64,000 bases of DNA from AWTP1-13 sp963814055. Lineage in GTDB: Bacteria; Pseudomonadota; Alphaproteobacteria; Rhizobiales; Hyphomicrobiaceae. The stretch spans positions 124,001-188,000 of the forward strand of contig CAWFBJ010000008.1 in NCBI GenBank assembly GCA_963814055.1, read 5' to 3'. Within the stretch, counting starts at the first letter, position 1. Every line of letters begins with the position of its first letter. The notes under the pieces were generated by a model. That model saw nothing but the letters and a program-made list of their open reading frames with translations, made no database searches and was not told the DNA's origin. The position numbers and the translations under genes are program-made. Positions 28,667 to 37,213 of the stretch are shown in pieces.

Positions 28667-30520
28667 TTACCCGCGCAGCCGCGTGCGCACGATGCGCGGG
28701 AACTCGTCGCCCTGCGCGTGCGCGCTCGGATTTTGACCGCCGGCGCGCTGGTCGGCTGTGTGAGAACGTCCGTCGTCGAGAGACCACCAGCGCTGCGGCG
28801 CGCGCTCTTCGGCTGCTGGAGGCGCCGCCTGCGGAGCCTGGACAGCAGGCGCCTGATAGGCCGGTGCCGTCGCTGTCTTCTGAGCCGCCGCCCTGGGAGC
28901 GCTCATGCTCTGCGGCACCGTCCCGCCGGCGAACCAGGCATCGATCAGGTCGAGTTCGTCGGCCGACAGCTTGAGGCCCTGACCGCGGCAGCGCGCCACC
29001 ACGAAGTTGCGGAACCTGCCCGCGAACAGGTTGGCGGATGCACCCTGCTCGAACCAGGGATCGGCCTCGCTCACCACCTCGAGCACGAAGCGCACATCGT
29101 CGCGGCGCACGTCCAGTCCGCGCTCCTGCGCCCGCTGGGTGATGTTGGTCAGCGTCTGCGCGCCGATCAGGTCGTTGTCGGTGATCTCCTTGGCCATGAT
29201 CTCGAACAGCAGCCGGTATTCGGGCGGCGCGAGCGGCGGCGCCTGGCAGGCCTCCTGGATGCGCGCAATCGACTGCTGGACTCCGCCGGCAGCCTCCATG
29301 CGCTGCGGCGCCTGGGCCGCCTGATGCGTTGGCGCCAACTGCTGTGCCGTAGCCGTGCGGGCATGCGGCATCGGCGCTTCGGCCGCTGGCGCCGCCGTGT
29401 GCTCGCGCTGGGCGGGCGCTGCACGGCGCGCAGGTCGCAGCGGAGGCTCTTCTGCCAGATGGTGCTGCACGGCAGGCGCGGAGCGCGGGGCAACCACGGG
29501 TGCTGTTGGCACATACGGCTGGTATTGCGGCGCCGGCTCGGCAGTCAGCTGCGCCGGCGCGAAACGGGAGGCCGGTGGCGCCGGGATCTCGGCACGGGGC
29601 TCTCGAATGTCCAATGCCCGGCGCTCGACCGGCGCCTCGACGTGCCGCCTGGCGTCGAAGGCCAGGTAAGGCGGCTCGTCCGTCAGCCGGATCTCGTCGG
29701 GAAGGCCGCGCCGTAGCAACTCGCGGAAGCTGCCGGCGCCCGCCCAGCCGGTGGCAATGGTCTTCTCGTGACCCAGCGCGCGCAGCGCACGGTCGGCCAG
29801 CGCCTCGAGCGGCACAGGGGCCGGCGACGACCGCACGCCTGCGACCACCTCGGCCAGGATCTGGCGTCGTGCGTCCTCCACCCGTTCCTTTGGCGGGGTG
29901 GCGGGCAGCGCGTCGGTGCCCTCTGCAGGCAGCTCGCCCGCCAGGATCAGCTCGATCAGGTTGGATTCGCGGATCTCGCCGTCGCTGATGGCCGTATAGG
30001 GCGCCGCGGTGAAGTCGTTGGCGAAGATCACCGTGCGGCGCGCATGCGCCCTGAGGCGGATGAGCACGGGCGTGAAATCGGCATCGCCCGACAGGATGAT
30101 GAACTCGTCGAAATAGGTGTCGTGCATCAGCAGGTCGCGGATATCCATGACCATGCGGATGTCGGCGGAGTTCTTCAGCTGCGCGGTGAGCGGCGGGCAG
30201 TCGATCACCTCGAACCCGGCGCGCAGGAAGTGGTGGCGCACGAACGGGAAGGAGTTCATGTCGGTGGAGTTGTCGTGCTGGTTGCGCCGCGGCACCGGAT
30301 TGCCGTAGCAGCGGTTCATGACGATGCGGCGGGGTGTGCTGCCGAACTGCGCGTTGGTGGGCGTGATCAGCCGTCCGCTTTCGATCTCGCGCAGCCAGGA
30401 CATCGCATCCTTGGCAAAGCGCTTGGCGGCATCCTCGCTTTTTCTTTTCAGCGACAGGTAGATGTTGTCATAGTCGACAAACAGTGCGCTGAGGCACGGC
30501 CCGCCCGCTTCCCGTTTCAT
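28667..30520 (-). CDS. NYN domain (PIN-like) protein with OST-HTH/LOTUS-like domain
   Basis: A 617-residue protein. Residues about 1-200 form a NYN/LabA-type PIN-like nuclease domain with its acidic residues in LFVDYDNIYL, RMVMDIRDLL and IILSGDADFTPVL. Residues about 215-290 (RRQILAEVVAGVRSSPAPV to TDEPPYLAFD) look like an OST-HTH/LOTUS winged helix, an RNA-binding module seen with NYN domains. A long Pro/Ala/Gln-rich linker follows (about 300-445), then a compact helical region (EYRLLFEIMAKEITDNDLIG to LDLIDAWFAG) and a disordered tail. Expected role: cutting or binding RNA in the cytoplasm; the target is unknown. ATG 30520 is preferred; a TTG start further up lacks support. Confidence 0.82.
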   Translation of the reverse strand: MKREAGGPCLSALFVDYDNIYLSLKRKSEDAAKRFAKDAMSWLREIESGRLITPTNAQFGSTPRRIVMNRCYGNPVPRRNQHDNSTDMNSFPFVRHHFLRAGFEVIDCPPLTAQLKNSADIRMVMDIRDLLMHDTYFDEFIILSGDADFTPVLIRLRAHARRTVIFANDFTAAPYTAISDGEIRESNLIELILAGELPAEGTDALPATPPKERVEDARRQILAEVVAGVRSSPAPVPLEALADRALRALGHEKTIATGWAGAGSFRELLRRGLPDEIRLTDEPPYLAFDARRHVEAPVERRALDIREPRAEIPAPPASRFAPAQLTAEPAPQYQPYVPTAPVVAPRSAPAVQHHLAEEPPLRPARRAAPAQREHTAAPAAEAPMPHARTATAQQLAPTHQAAQAPQRMEAAGGVQQSIARIQEACQAPPLAPPEYRLLFEIMAKEITDNDLIGAQTLTNITQRAQERGLDVRRDDVRFVLEVVSEADPWFEQGASANLFAGRFRNFVVARCRGQGLKLSADELDLIDAWFAGGTVPQSMSAPRAAAQKTATAPAYQAPAVQAPQAAPPAAEERAPQRWWSLDDGRSHTADQRAGGQNPSAHAQGDEFPRIVRTRLRG

Positions 30521-30702
30521 TCCCGGTACCCCCACTGCGGCGTTAGTTCTTTTGCAACACAATGCAAAATCTGAGTCGCGTGGTGGCTGCAAGCGCAGGT
30601 AGAGCGCACTCGTGTATCATCAACATAATGTTAGGTTGGCCAAGGCCTTGCCGGTGCGGTGGGTAACCGCATCATGGACCGGCCGGTGTTGCGAATCTGT
30701 CG

Positions 30703-31170
30703 CTAGGCGACGGGATCGAACCCCGGCGGCGCCAGCTCGAAACCCGCAAATTCAAAGCCCGGCGCAACGGTGCAGCCCACCAGCGTCCAGTCACCGAGGC
30801 TCTGCGCCTGCTGCCAGGCGCGCGCCGGCACCACGGCCTGTGGTCGCTCGCCGGCAAGAAGGTCTGTGCCAAGCCTGATCCCGCGCTTCTCCGCGCCCTC
30901 AGCGATGCTGAGCATGAGCGGTGCGCCGGCATACCAGTGCCAGACTTCCGCCGCGTCCACCCTATGCCAGCGCGAAATCTCGCCGGCCCGCAACAGGAAG
31001 TAGATCGCTGTGGAGGCAGCGCGGCCCGAGATCGCATCGTTATTTTGCGAATCGCGAAACGTCTCGCGGTAGTGCCCGCCCTCGGGATGCGGCTGCAGCG
31101 CCAGCAGGCGGATGATTTCGTCGGCGGAGAGGTTTGCTGAACGATCTGCGCACATGGCCCCTGCGCTCAC
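30703..31170 (-). CDS. cupin superfamily protein (DUF985/cupin_5)
   Basis: A 155-residue cupin. The family segment LALQPHPEGGHYRETFRDSQ is near residues 24-43, then STAIYFLLRAGEISRWHRVD and EVWHWYAGAPLML, and near the end LVGCTVAPGFEFAGFELA. No biochemical function is established for this family that I could assign. The GTG at 31170 overlaps the upstream gene's stop as GTGA, suggesting coupling; ATG 31155 is an alternative. 36 bases of overlap-free sequence separate its partner from gloB. Confidence 0.83.
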   Translation of the reverse strand: MSAGAMCADRSANLSADEIIRLLALQPHPEGGHYRETFRDSQNNDAISGRAASTAIYFLLRAGEISRWHRVDAAEVWHWYAGAPLMLSIAEGAEKRGIRLGTDLLAGERPQAVVPARAWQQAQSLGDWTLVGCTVAPGFEFAGFELAPPGFDPVA

Positions 31171-31643
31171 CCGGAACGGGTTCGTTTGGGAGCCTTCGCA
31201 TGCTGCTCGAACTGCTCCATCATTTTGCTCAAGCTTTCCGCCTCAGTCTGCGAGACCTTCCCGATCTGCTGCAGGATCACCCACGCGTCGACGATGGTCT
31301 GATACTCCATCTCGGTCCTGATGCGCCCGCGGCTGAGAACTTCGCGCACGAGATCCCTCCGTTGGAACGGCAAGTCCCGCTCTGTCACACGCTGCCAGAA
31401 GCGCTCGATGTGCTCTCCGCTCGTCTCGTTCCAGTAGGTGAAGAAGGCGTCTTCCAGATATGCGAGGCTCTTGAGCGTCGCAAACGCAGGCTCGGGTGCG
31501 AGCGCCGACGTCTTGTAAAGGGTTTCCCAATTCTCCCACGCGACGCTAGGTACCGCCTTGGCGATCGCCGTGCCGATATCGATGGCTTCGGCGAAAGCGG
31601 CCGCTCTGGCCAGGTACTTTGCGCTCGGCTTCTTGGGTGGCAT
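31167..31643 (-). CDS. unrecognised 158-residue protein
   Basis: I do not recognise a family. The product starts MPPKKPSAKYLARAAAFAEA, has no signal peptide or membrane segment, and is rich in aromatic and charged residues (VAWENWETLYKTSA, YLEDAFFTYWNETSGEHIER). The C-terminal third is predicted helical and ends KAPKRTRSG. It lies between gloB (36 bases upstream) and the DUF985 gene, which its stop overlaps by 4 bases, so the three are likely co-transcribed. Codon use and amino-acid composition are protein-like throughout. Confidence 0.7.
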   Translation of the reverse strand: MPPKKPSAKYLARAAAFAEAIDIGTAIAKAVPSVAWENWETLYKTSALAPEPAFATLKSLAYLEDAFFTYWNETSGEHIERFWQRVTERDLPFQRRDLVREVLSRGRIRTEMEYQTIVDAWVILQQIGKVSQTEAESLSKMMEQFEQHAKAPKRTRSG

Positions 31644-31679
31644 CGCGACATCTGACTTGCTGGCGAAGGCCTCGGAACA

Positions 31680-32451
31680 TCATCCCCGGTTCTTGCGCTC
31701 GCGGATCTCGCCGAAGATCTGCCACTCGGGCTTGCCTTCCATGCCGAGCCGCTTCTGGATCGCGGCCACGTGCGGGCGCAGGAACGGATTGGTCTCCAGC
31801 TCGATGCCGATGGTGGTGGGCAGCGTCGGCTTGCCGGCGGCGCGCAACTGGTCGACCTCCTTGGCCCGCTTCTGCAGCGCCGCGTTCTCGGGCTCGATGG
31901 TGAGCGCGAACTTGGCGTTGGATTGCGTGTACTCGTGGCCGCAGTAGACCGTCGTGTCCTTCGGCAGCGCCATCAGCTTCTTGAGCGATTGCCACATCAT
32001 CTGCGCGTTGCCCTCGATCACGCGGCCGCAGCCGATGGCAAACAGCGTGTCGCCGGCAAAGGCCACCTTGGCTGATGGGAAGACATAGGTGATGTGTCCG
32101 GCGGTGTGGCCGGGCGTATCGAGCACTTGCACCTCGTGCGCTGCCGAACGTGAACGTGTCGCCCTCGCCCACCTGCTTGTCGATGCCGGGGATCTTGGCC
32201 GCTTCGTTGCGCGGGCCGATGATGGTGCACTTGGTCTCGGCCTTCAAGGCAGCGTTCCCGTCGGTATGGTCGGCGTGATGATGGGTGGTGAGAATGTGGG
32301 TGAGCTTCCAGCCCTTTTCCTTCAGCGCTGCGGTCACGGTGGCTGCGTTCGGCGCGTCGATGGAGGCCGTGAGACCTGCGCCGGCATCGTGGATCAGCAC
32401 GCCGTAGTTGTCGGAGAGACAGGGGAATTGGTGAATTTCGAGTGTGGCCAT
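31680..32451 (-). pseudogene. gloB: hydroxyacylglutathione hydrolase (glyoxalase II), frameshifted near 32136
   Basis: Glyoxalase II hydrolyses S-D-lactoylglutathione in methylglyoxal detoxification. The first frame gives MATLEIHQFPCLSDNYGVLI and the metal-binding THHHADHTDGN, up to GDTFTFGSA. The second gives VQVLDTPGHTAGHITYVF, FAGDTLFAIGCGRVIEG, and YCGHEYTQSNAKFAL, the remaining metal ligands and glutathione-binding tail. One extra base at about 32136 separates them; removing it gives about 256 residues, normal for GloB, with all ligands. Likely a sequencing insertion. It is divergent from the methyltransferase gene, a common alphaproteobacterial pairing. Confidence 0.9.
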
Positions 32452-32556
32452 GGGCTATACTCTCGCGCTTTCGCTTGCATTTTTGCTGTCGAGCCGCACC
32501 CTAACAGCCAATTCTTCGAATTCAACTGTCCAAGGCGCGAGCGTCACCACCCCGTC

Positions 32557-33339
32557 ATGCAGAACGACGTTCTCGAGCTTCGCAGCTTTTACAACCGGCC
32601 CCTGGGCGGCATCGTGCGCCGGCTGCTGACGCAGCGCATCCGCGCCCGCTGGCGCAGCGCGCAGGGCCGCCAGCTCATGGGGCTTGGATTTGCCGTGCCC
32701 TATATCGGCATGTTCCGCGGCGAGGCTGCGCGGCTGGGTGCACTGATGCCGGCCAGCCAGGGTGCGCTGGTGTGGCCGTCGTCGGGCAATGTGCTGTCCG
32801 TCATGGTCTCCGAATCCATGCTGCCGCTGGCCGACGCTTCAGTCGACGACCTGCTCTGCGTGCATTGCCTGGAGGTGGCCGAGCGCGCCGGGCCGCTGCT
32901 GCGCGAGATGTGGCGCGTGCTGGCGCCGGAGGGCCGGCTGCTGATTGTCGTTCCTAACAGGCGGGGCCTCTGGGCACGCTTCGATACCACACCGTTCGGC
33001 CATGGCCGGCCCTACAGCCGCGGGCAGCTCGAGCGTCTGCTCACCGATGCACTGTTCACCCCCACGCTGTGGACGTCCGCGCTCTACATGCCGCCGATGG
33101 ACCGGCACTGGCTGGTGCGGTGGGCGACCGCGTTCGAGCGCATAGGCGCCCGGCTGTGGCCGGCCTTTGCCGGTGTCATCATCGTCGAGGCGCGCAAGGA
33201 GCTGATGGGGGCCCTGCCCAAGGGTAAGCCGGCAAAAGGTAAGACGGTGCTGGTGCCCGCACGCGGCCTGCTCAAGGACGGCCGCGGCTCACGCGATGGT
33301 GCGCCGGCTATTTCCCGTCTGCATCGTTGGCCCCGTTAG
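32557..33339 (+). CDS. class I SAM-dependent methyltransferase
   Basis: A 260-residue methyltransferase-like protein. It opens MQNDVLELRSFYNRPLGGIV, then has LPLADASVDDLLCVHCLEVA and LREMWRVLAPEGRLLIVVPN, the post-I motifs of the Methyltransf_11 group, but the glycine-rich motif I is weak. The gene stands next to gloB, as in many alphaproteobacteria; no function is established. ATG 32557 is where homology begins; the frame open upstream is a shadow of gloB. The C-terminus is basic and overlaps the convergent hydrolase gene by 32 bases. Confidence 0.8.
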   Translation: MQNDVLELRSFYNRPLGGIVRRLLTQRIRARWRSAQGRQLMGLGFAVPYIGMFRGEAARLGALMPASQGALVWPSSGNVLSVMVSESMLPLADASVDDLLCVHCLEVAERAGPLLREMWRVLAPEGRLLIVVPNRRGLWARFDTTPFGHGRPYSRGQLERLLTDALFTPTLWTSALYMPPMDRHWLVRWATAFERIGARLWPAFAGVIIVEARKELMGALPKGKPAKGKTVLVPARGLLKDGRGSRDGAPAISRLHRWPR

Positions 33340-34150
33340 CCTCTTTGGCGCTGTTGGCCGTGATGAACTTCACGATGGCGCCGACGGCTTCGTCCTCGAT
33401 GCCCAGAAAGCCGTGCCGCGACATGGCCTCGCACGCCTCCGACGGGTTCGGCTCGCCGCCTTTCAGCATCACGACCTCCACCGGCTGCGCGTTCGTGAGC
33501 CGGTCGCGCAGCTTCGAGACGCCGTCCGGCGGCGTGGTATCGCAGGTGTCCTCTGCGTGAGCGAGGATCAGCGTCGGCAGCAGGACCTCGTCCAGCGGCA
33601 GGCTCGCGACGCCGTCGGGGTGGGTCTGGGCCAGCTTCCAATGTGGCCTCGGCTTGGTGATCGTCGAGGTCAGCACGAGGCCATCGATATTGTCGGCTGC
33701 GATCGCGTTCCAGGCCGCCGACCACGTGCCCGTGCTGGTACCGACGGCCCAGACAGGCACATCCGCCAGCTGCTTGATATAGCCTCCGACGGCGTCGATG
33801 TCGCCGGCATGCGCATTGCCCATGCGAAACGCGGCGTCCATGCCGTCCTCCCGATCCGACGGCGCATCGACGAGCGCGACGATCAGCTTCTGCGCGGCAA
33901 ACTTCTCGCGCGTCCGCACGAGGAAGCTGCGTTCTCCCCAATCCATCTCCGTGGGACTTTTGAGGCCCAGCGCGCCGTGCCCGCCGACGAGCAGGATGAC
34001 GGCGGCGACAGGGTCTTCCGGCTCGATCAGAATGAAGGATTGCGCGACGCCCCTGGGCGTGACGATGGAAACCAGATCGGCCTGCTGCGCTGCCGCCGGC
34101 GCTATCAAGGCGAGCACGAGCAACGGAGCAAACAAGCGAGCAAGACGCAT
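33308..34150 (-). CDS. secreted alpha/beta hydrolase, tandem paralogue 1
   Basis: A 280-residue protein with a signal peptide (MRLARLFAPLLVLALIAPAAAQQ), then an alpha/beta hydrolase core: ILLVGGHGALGLKSP, VWAVGTSTGTWSA with the presumed nucleophile Ser, LILAHAEDTCD with Asp and AMSRHGFLGIEDEAV with His. The neighbouring gene encodes a close paralogue in which all three residues are kept. The tail KEANGANDADGK is extra. ATG 34150 follows CGGAGTGA. The substrate is unknown; an esterase or dienelactone-hydrolase-like role in the periplasm is plausible. Confidence 0.8.
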   Translation of the reverse strand: MRLARLFAPLLVLALIAPAAAQQADLVSIVTPRGVAQSFILIEPEDPVAAVILLVGGHGALGLKSPTEMDWGERSFLVRTREKFAAQKLIVALVDAPSDREDGMDAAFRMGNAHAGDIDAVGGYIKQLADVPVWAVGTSTGTWSAAWNAIAADNIDGLVLTSTITKPRPHWKLAQTHPDGVASLPLDEVLLPTLILAHAEDTCDTTPPDGVSKLRDRLTNAQPVEVVMLKGGEPNPSEACEAMSRHGFLGIEDEAVGAIVKFITANSAKEANGANDADGK

Positions 34151-34284
34151 CCAGTCACTCCGATACGCGGACAACCTGTCGGCAGCAGGTCAATGCTCCA
34201 GCGGCCGGGCCAAGCCGATGATGGCAGGTACTGGCACCCGTCCGCGGCTTATTCAAGGACAGTCAACAGCTATCGCTAATCACG

Positions 34285-35100
34285 TCATTTGCTGTTGGCC
34301 GTGACAAACTTGGCGATCGCATCGACGGCCTGGCCCTCGATTCCCAGGAAGCCGTGCTGTGACATGGCTTCGCAAGGGTCCGACTTGGGCCGATCGCCGC
34401 CGCTCAGCAAGACGACGTCCACGACCTTGGCATTTGTTAGGCCCTTGCGCAGCTTCGGTGCGTCGCCGGCAGGCGTGATATCGCAGCCGTCCTTGGTGTG
34501 GGACACGATCAGCGTTGGCACCGTGATTCGCTGCAGCGGCATGCTTGCCACGCCGTCGCTGTGGCTCTGGGCAATCGTCCAGTGGGATTTGGCGCGGGTG
34601 ATCGTCGACGTGAGCACGAGGCCGTCGATGTTCTTGGCGGCGATCGCACCCTCTGCCGCCGAGAACGTTCCCATGCTGGTCCCGACCAGCCAGACGGGAA
34701 CGGCCGCTTCTTTTTTCAGATGGGCTGCCACCGCACCGATGTCGCCGGCGTGCGCGCTGCCCATGCGGAAGATGCCGTTCATTCCCTTCTGCTGGTCGGA
34801 TGGCGCATCGATGACGGCCACCATGAGGTTGTGGGCCGCGAACTTGTCGCGCGTCCGCACAAGGAAGTTGCCCTTGCCCCACTTCATGGCCGATGCGCTT
34901 TGCAAGCCGAGCGCGCCGTGACCGCCGGCAAACAGGATGACGGAAGCGACAGGCTTGTCGGGCTTGATGAGAATGAAAGCCTGCTTGACGCCGCGCGGCG
35001 TCTGAATGGACACCAGGCTGGCTTTCTGTGCGTGCGCGGGAGCCGAGGCGGCCAGCAGCAGAGCAATGAACGGAGCAACAACACGAAAAACAATCGTCAT
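34285..35100 (-). CDS. secreted alpha/beta hydrolase, tandem paralogue 2
   Basis: A 271-residue paralogue of the preceding protein: signal peptide VVAPFIALLLAASAPAHAQ, then VSIQTPRGVKQAFILIKPDK, ILFAGGHGALGLQS, VWLVGTSMGTFSA (Ser), LIVSHTKDGCDITPAG (Asp) and CEAMSQHGFLGIEGQAVDAI (His). ATG 35100 follows GGGAG. The two genes lie 134 bases apart on the same strand and differ along their whole length, so the duplication is not recent. The gene begins 29 bases after metW, so it may be read from the metX-metW transcript. Confidence 0.82.
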   Translation of the reverse strand: MTIVFRVVAPFIALLLAASAPAHAQKASLVSIQTPRGVKQAFILIKPDKPVASVILFAGGHGALGLQSASAMKWGKGNFLVRTRDKFAAHNLMVAVIDAPSDQQKGMNGIFRMGSAHAGDIGAVAAHLKKEAAVPVWLVGTSMGTFSAAEGAIAAKNIDGLVLTSTITRAKSHWTIAQSHSDGVASMPLQRITVPTLIVSHTKDGCDITPAGDAPKLRKGLTNAKVVDVVLLSGGDRPKSDPCEAMSQHGFLGIEGQAVDAIAKFVTANSK

Positions 35101-35129
35101 TATAGGTCTCCCACCAACCGGACTAATTG

Positions 35130-35765
35130 CTAGGGTGGACCCTTTCGGGTCAGCATGAACACAGCCTTCTCGCCCATCATGTTGTGCACGGTCAGCGGCA
35201 GCCAGGTGCCGAGCTGCTGACCCCAGGCATTGAACGCCACCGCCCGCTCCACGCGCGCGTTCACCACTTTGCACAGATCGGCGAAGTCCTTGATGGTGCA
35301 CAGGTGGGCGTTGGGGGTGACGTACCAGGCGTCCGGCAGGTTGTCCGTCACCGGCATGCGGCCCGTAACCAGCAAGCGGCCTCGCACCTGCCAGTGACCG
35401 AAGTTCGGGAACGAGACGATCGCGTGGCGGCCGATGCGCAGCAGCTGTTCGAGCACGACCCTGGGCTGGCGCGTCGCCTGGATGGTGAGGCTCAAAACGG
35501 CGTAGTCGAAGGCGTCGTCGGGATAGTCGGAAAGATCGCGGTCGGCATCGCCCTGCACGACGGAAAGCCCGCGCGCCACGCAGGCATTGACGCGCTCGCG
35601 GCTCACCTCGATCCCGCGCCCGTCCACATCCTTGGTATCCGACAGCAGTTGCAGCAGCGCACCGTCGCCACAGCCCACGTCGAGCACGCGCGAGCCGCGC
35701 GCCACCATCTCGGCGATCAGCAGATGGTCGACGCGGTTGGTTTGTTGGGTGTTGGGCGCCAGCAT
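35130..35765 (-). CDS. metW: methionine biosynthesis protein MetW
   Basis: A 211-residue methyltransferase-fold protein that accompanies MetX. GSRVLDVGCGDGALLQLLSD is SAM-binding motif I near residue 24, VQGDADRDLSDYPDDAFDYA the acidic region, and SFPNFGHWQVRGRLL the MetW signature, followed by TDNLPDAWYVTPNAHLCTI. MetW works with MetX in methionine synthesis in several bacteria. ATG 35765 shares one base with the metX stop, as is usual for this pair. Confidence 0.94.
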   Translation of the reverse strand: MLAPNTQQTNRVDHLLIAEMVARGSRVLDVGCGDGALLQLLSDTKDVDGRGIEVSRERVNACVARGLSVVQGDADRDLSDYPDDAFDYAVLSLTIQATRQPRVVLEQLLRIGRHAIVSFPNFGHWQVRGRLLVTGRMPVTDNLPDAWYVTPNAHLCTIKDFADLCKVVNARVERAVAFNAWGQQLGTWLPLTVHNMMGEKAVFMLTRKGPP

Positions 35766-36964
35766 CAGCCTCTCCCGGCTTTCAACCCGCGCTTGATGGC
35801 GGCCGCGTTGAGGAAGCCGCGAATGGTCGCAAACAGTTCCGGCTCTTCGAGCAGGAACGCGTCGTGGCCCTTGTCGGACTCCACCTCCACGAAGCTGACG
35901 TTGGCTGCCACCGCATTCAGTGCATGCACGATCTCGCGGCTCTCGCGCGTGGGATAGAGCCAGTCGCTGGTGAACGATACGACGCAGAAGCGCGTTTTGG
36001 TGCCCTTGAAGGCATTGGCCAGCACGTCGCCGTGCTCGGCCGCGAGGTCGAAATAGTCGATGGCCCGGGTGATGTAGAGATAGCTGTTGGCGTCGAAGCG
36101 GTCGACGAACGTCGAGCCTTGGTGGCGCAAGTAGCTCTCGACCTGGAAGTCGGCGTTGAACGAAAAGCTCTTGGCAGCCAGATCCTGCAGCGAGCGGCCG
36201 AATTTGCGCTGCAGTGCTTCCTCCGAAAGATAGGTGATATGAGCGGCCATGCGCGCCACGGCCAAGCCGTTGCGCGGCTCGTGGCCGCTTTCCAGGTAGC
36301 GTCCCTGCGCCCAGTTCGGGTCGGCCATGACGGCCTGCCGGCCGACTTCGTGGAAGGCGATGTTCTGCGACGAATGCCGGGCGGCGGTGGCAACCGGCAC
36401 CGCGGTCGCGACCCGTTCGGGATGACGCGCCGCCCAGGCCAGCACCTGCATGCCGCCCATGGAGCCGCCGATGGCGCAGAACAGCTGGTCGATGCCGAAA
36501 TGGTCGATCAGCGGAACCTGCGCCTCCACCATGTCGCCGACGGTGATGACCGGAAAATCCAAGCCCCAGGGCTTGCCGGTCTCGGGGTTGGTGCTGGCCG
36601 GTCCCGTCGAGCCCATGCAGCCGCCCAGCACGTTGGGGCTGATGACGAAGAAGCGGTCGGTGTCGATGGGCTTGCCCGGACCCACCATGGTCTCCCACCA
36701 GCCGGGCTTGCCGGTGATGGGATGCGGGCTCGCCACGTACTGGTCGCCGGTCAGGGCATGCGTAACGAGAATGGCATTCGACTTCGCCCCATTCAGGACG
36801 CCATAGGTCTTGTAGGCAATGCGGTAGGGCGCGAGCTGCCTCCGGGAATCGAGGCGCAGGGGCCTGGAAGGGGAAACATCGAGGTAGTCGCTGCTGGGCG
36901 TGGTTGCTTCCAGCACGCGGGTGTCCACGGTCGCCGTGAGGTCGAGGGGATTGGCCGTATTCAT
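35765..36964 (-). CDS. metX: homoserine O-acetyltransferase MetX
   Basis: A 399-residue alpha/beta-hydrolase-fold acyltransferase, the first committed step of methionine synthesis, acylating homoserine from acetyl- or succinyl-CoA. Motifs: RIAYKTYGVLNGAKSNAILV, FVISPNVLGGCMGSTGPAST, AIGGSMGGMQVLAW with the nucleophile Ser near residue 155, and VESDKGHDAFLLEEPEL with the catalytic His. The ATG at 36964 has no ribosome binding site; a promoter-like pair starts 11 bases upstream, so the mRNA may be nearly leaderless. Confidence 0.95.
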   Translation of the reverse strand: MNTANPLDLTATVDTRVLEATTPSSDYLDVSPSRPLRLDSRRQLAPYRIAYKTYGVLNGAKSNAILVTHALTGDQYVASPHPITGKPGWWETMVGPGKPIDTDRFFVISPNVLGGCMGSTGPASTNPETGKPWGLDFPVITVGDMVEAQVPLIDHFGIDQLFCAIGGSMGGMQVLAWAARHPERVATAVPVATAARHSSQNIAFHEVGRQAVMADPNWAQGRYLESGHEPRNGLAVARMAAHITYLSEEALQRKFGRSLQDLAAKSFSFNADFQVESYLRHQGSTFVDRFDANSYLYITRAIDYFDLAAEHGDVLANAFKGTKTRFCVVSFTSDWLYPTRESREIVHALNAVAANVSFVEVESDKGHDAFLLEEPELFATIRGFLNAAAIKRGLKAGRG

Positions 36965-36974
36965 AAGTGCCGTT

Positions 36975-37002
36975 TAGCTAGGCCCTGGCGGTTGAATGTC
37001 AA
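36975..37002 (-). promoter_or_regulatory. candidate promoter of metX-metW giving a near-leaderless mRNA
   Basis: On the minus strand a perfect -35 TTGACA (37002-36997) is followed after 16 bases by TAGCTA (36980-36975), only 10 bases before the metX ATG. If used, the transcript would begin within a few bases of the start codon. The -10 match is weak. Confidence 0.4.
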
Positions 37003-37213
37003 TCCTTTTGTAGATACCCGCACCCGCACGTGCGCGATCCCGAGGGGTGTTAGAGACCGCACGCCGGCCCCGAATGGGGCCCGGGGGGAATGATACCGTC
37101 CGGATATTTGGCCCGGTCCGACCTCCATTCCCGCCGTCAGGTAAGTTTGCTGTCGTTCCAGGGTTGATTTGGCTGTCCTTTTCACCGATCTATCCGGGAG
37201 AGGACAGATCATC

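Noticed and set aside
32089..32556. Longer methyltransferase start overlapping gloB
   Set aside because: The upstream part is the reverse shadow of gloB, and family homology begins only near the ATG at 32557.
36965..37213. SAM-II riboswitch before metX
   Set aside because: A GCTAAACGG string resembles part of the SAM-II consensus, but I could not form the P1 stem or pseudoknot around it; a covariance-model search would decide.
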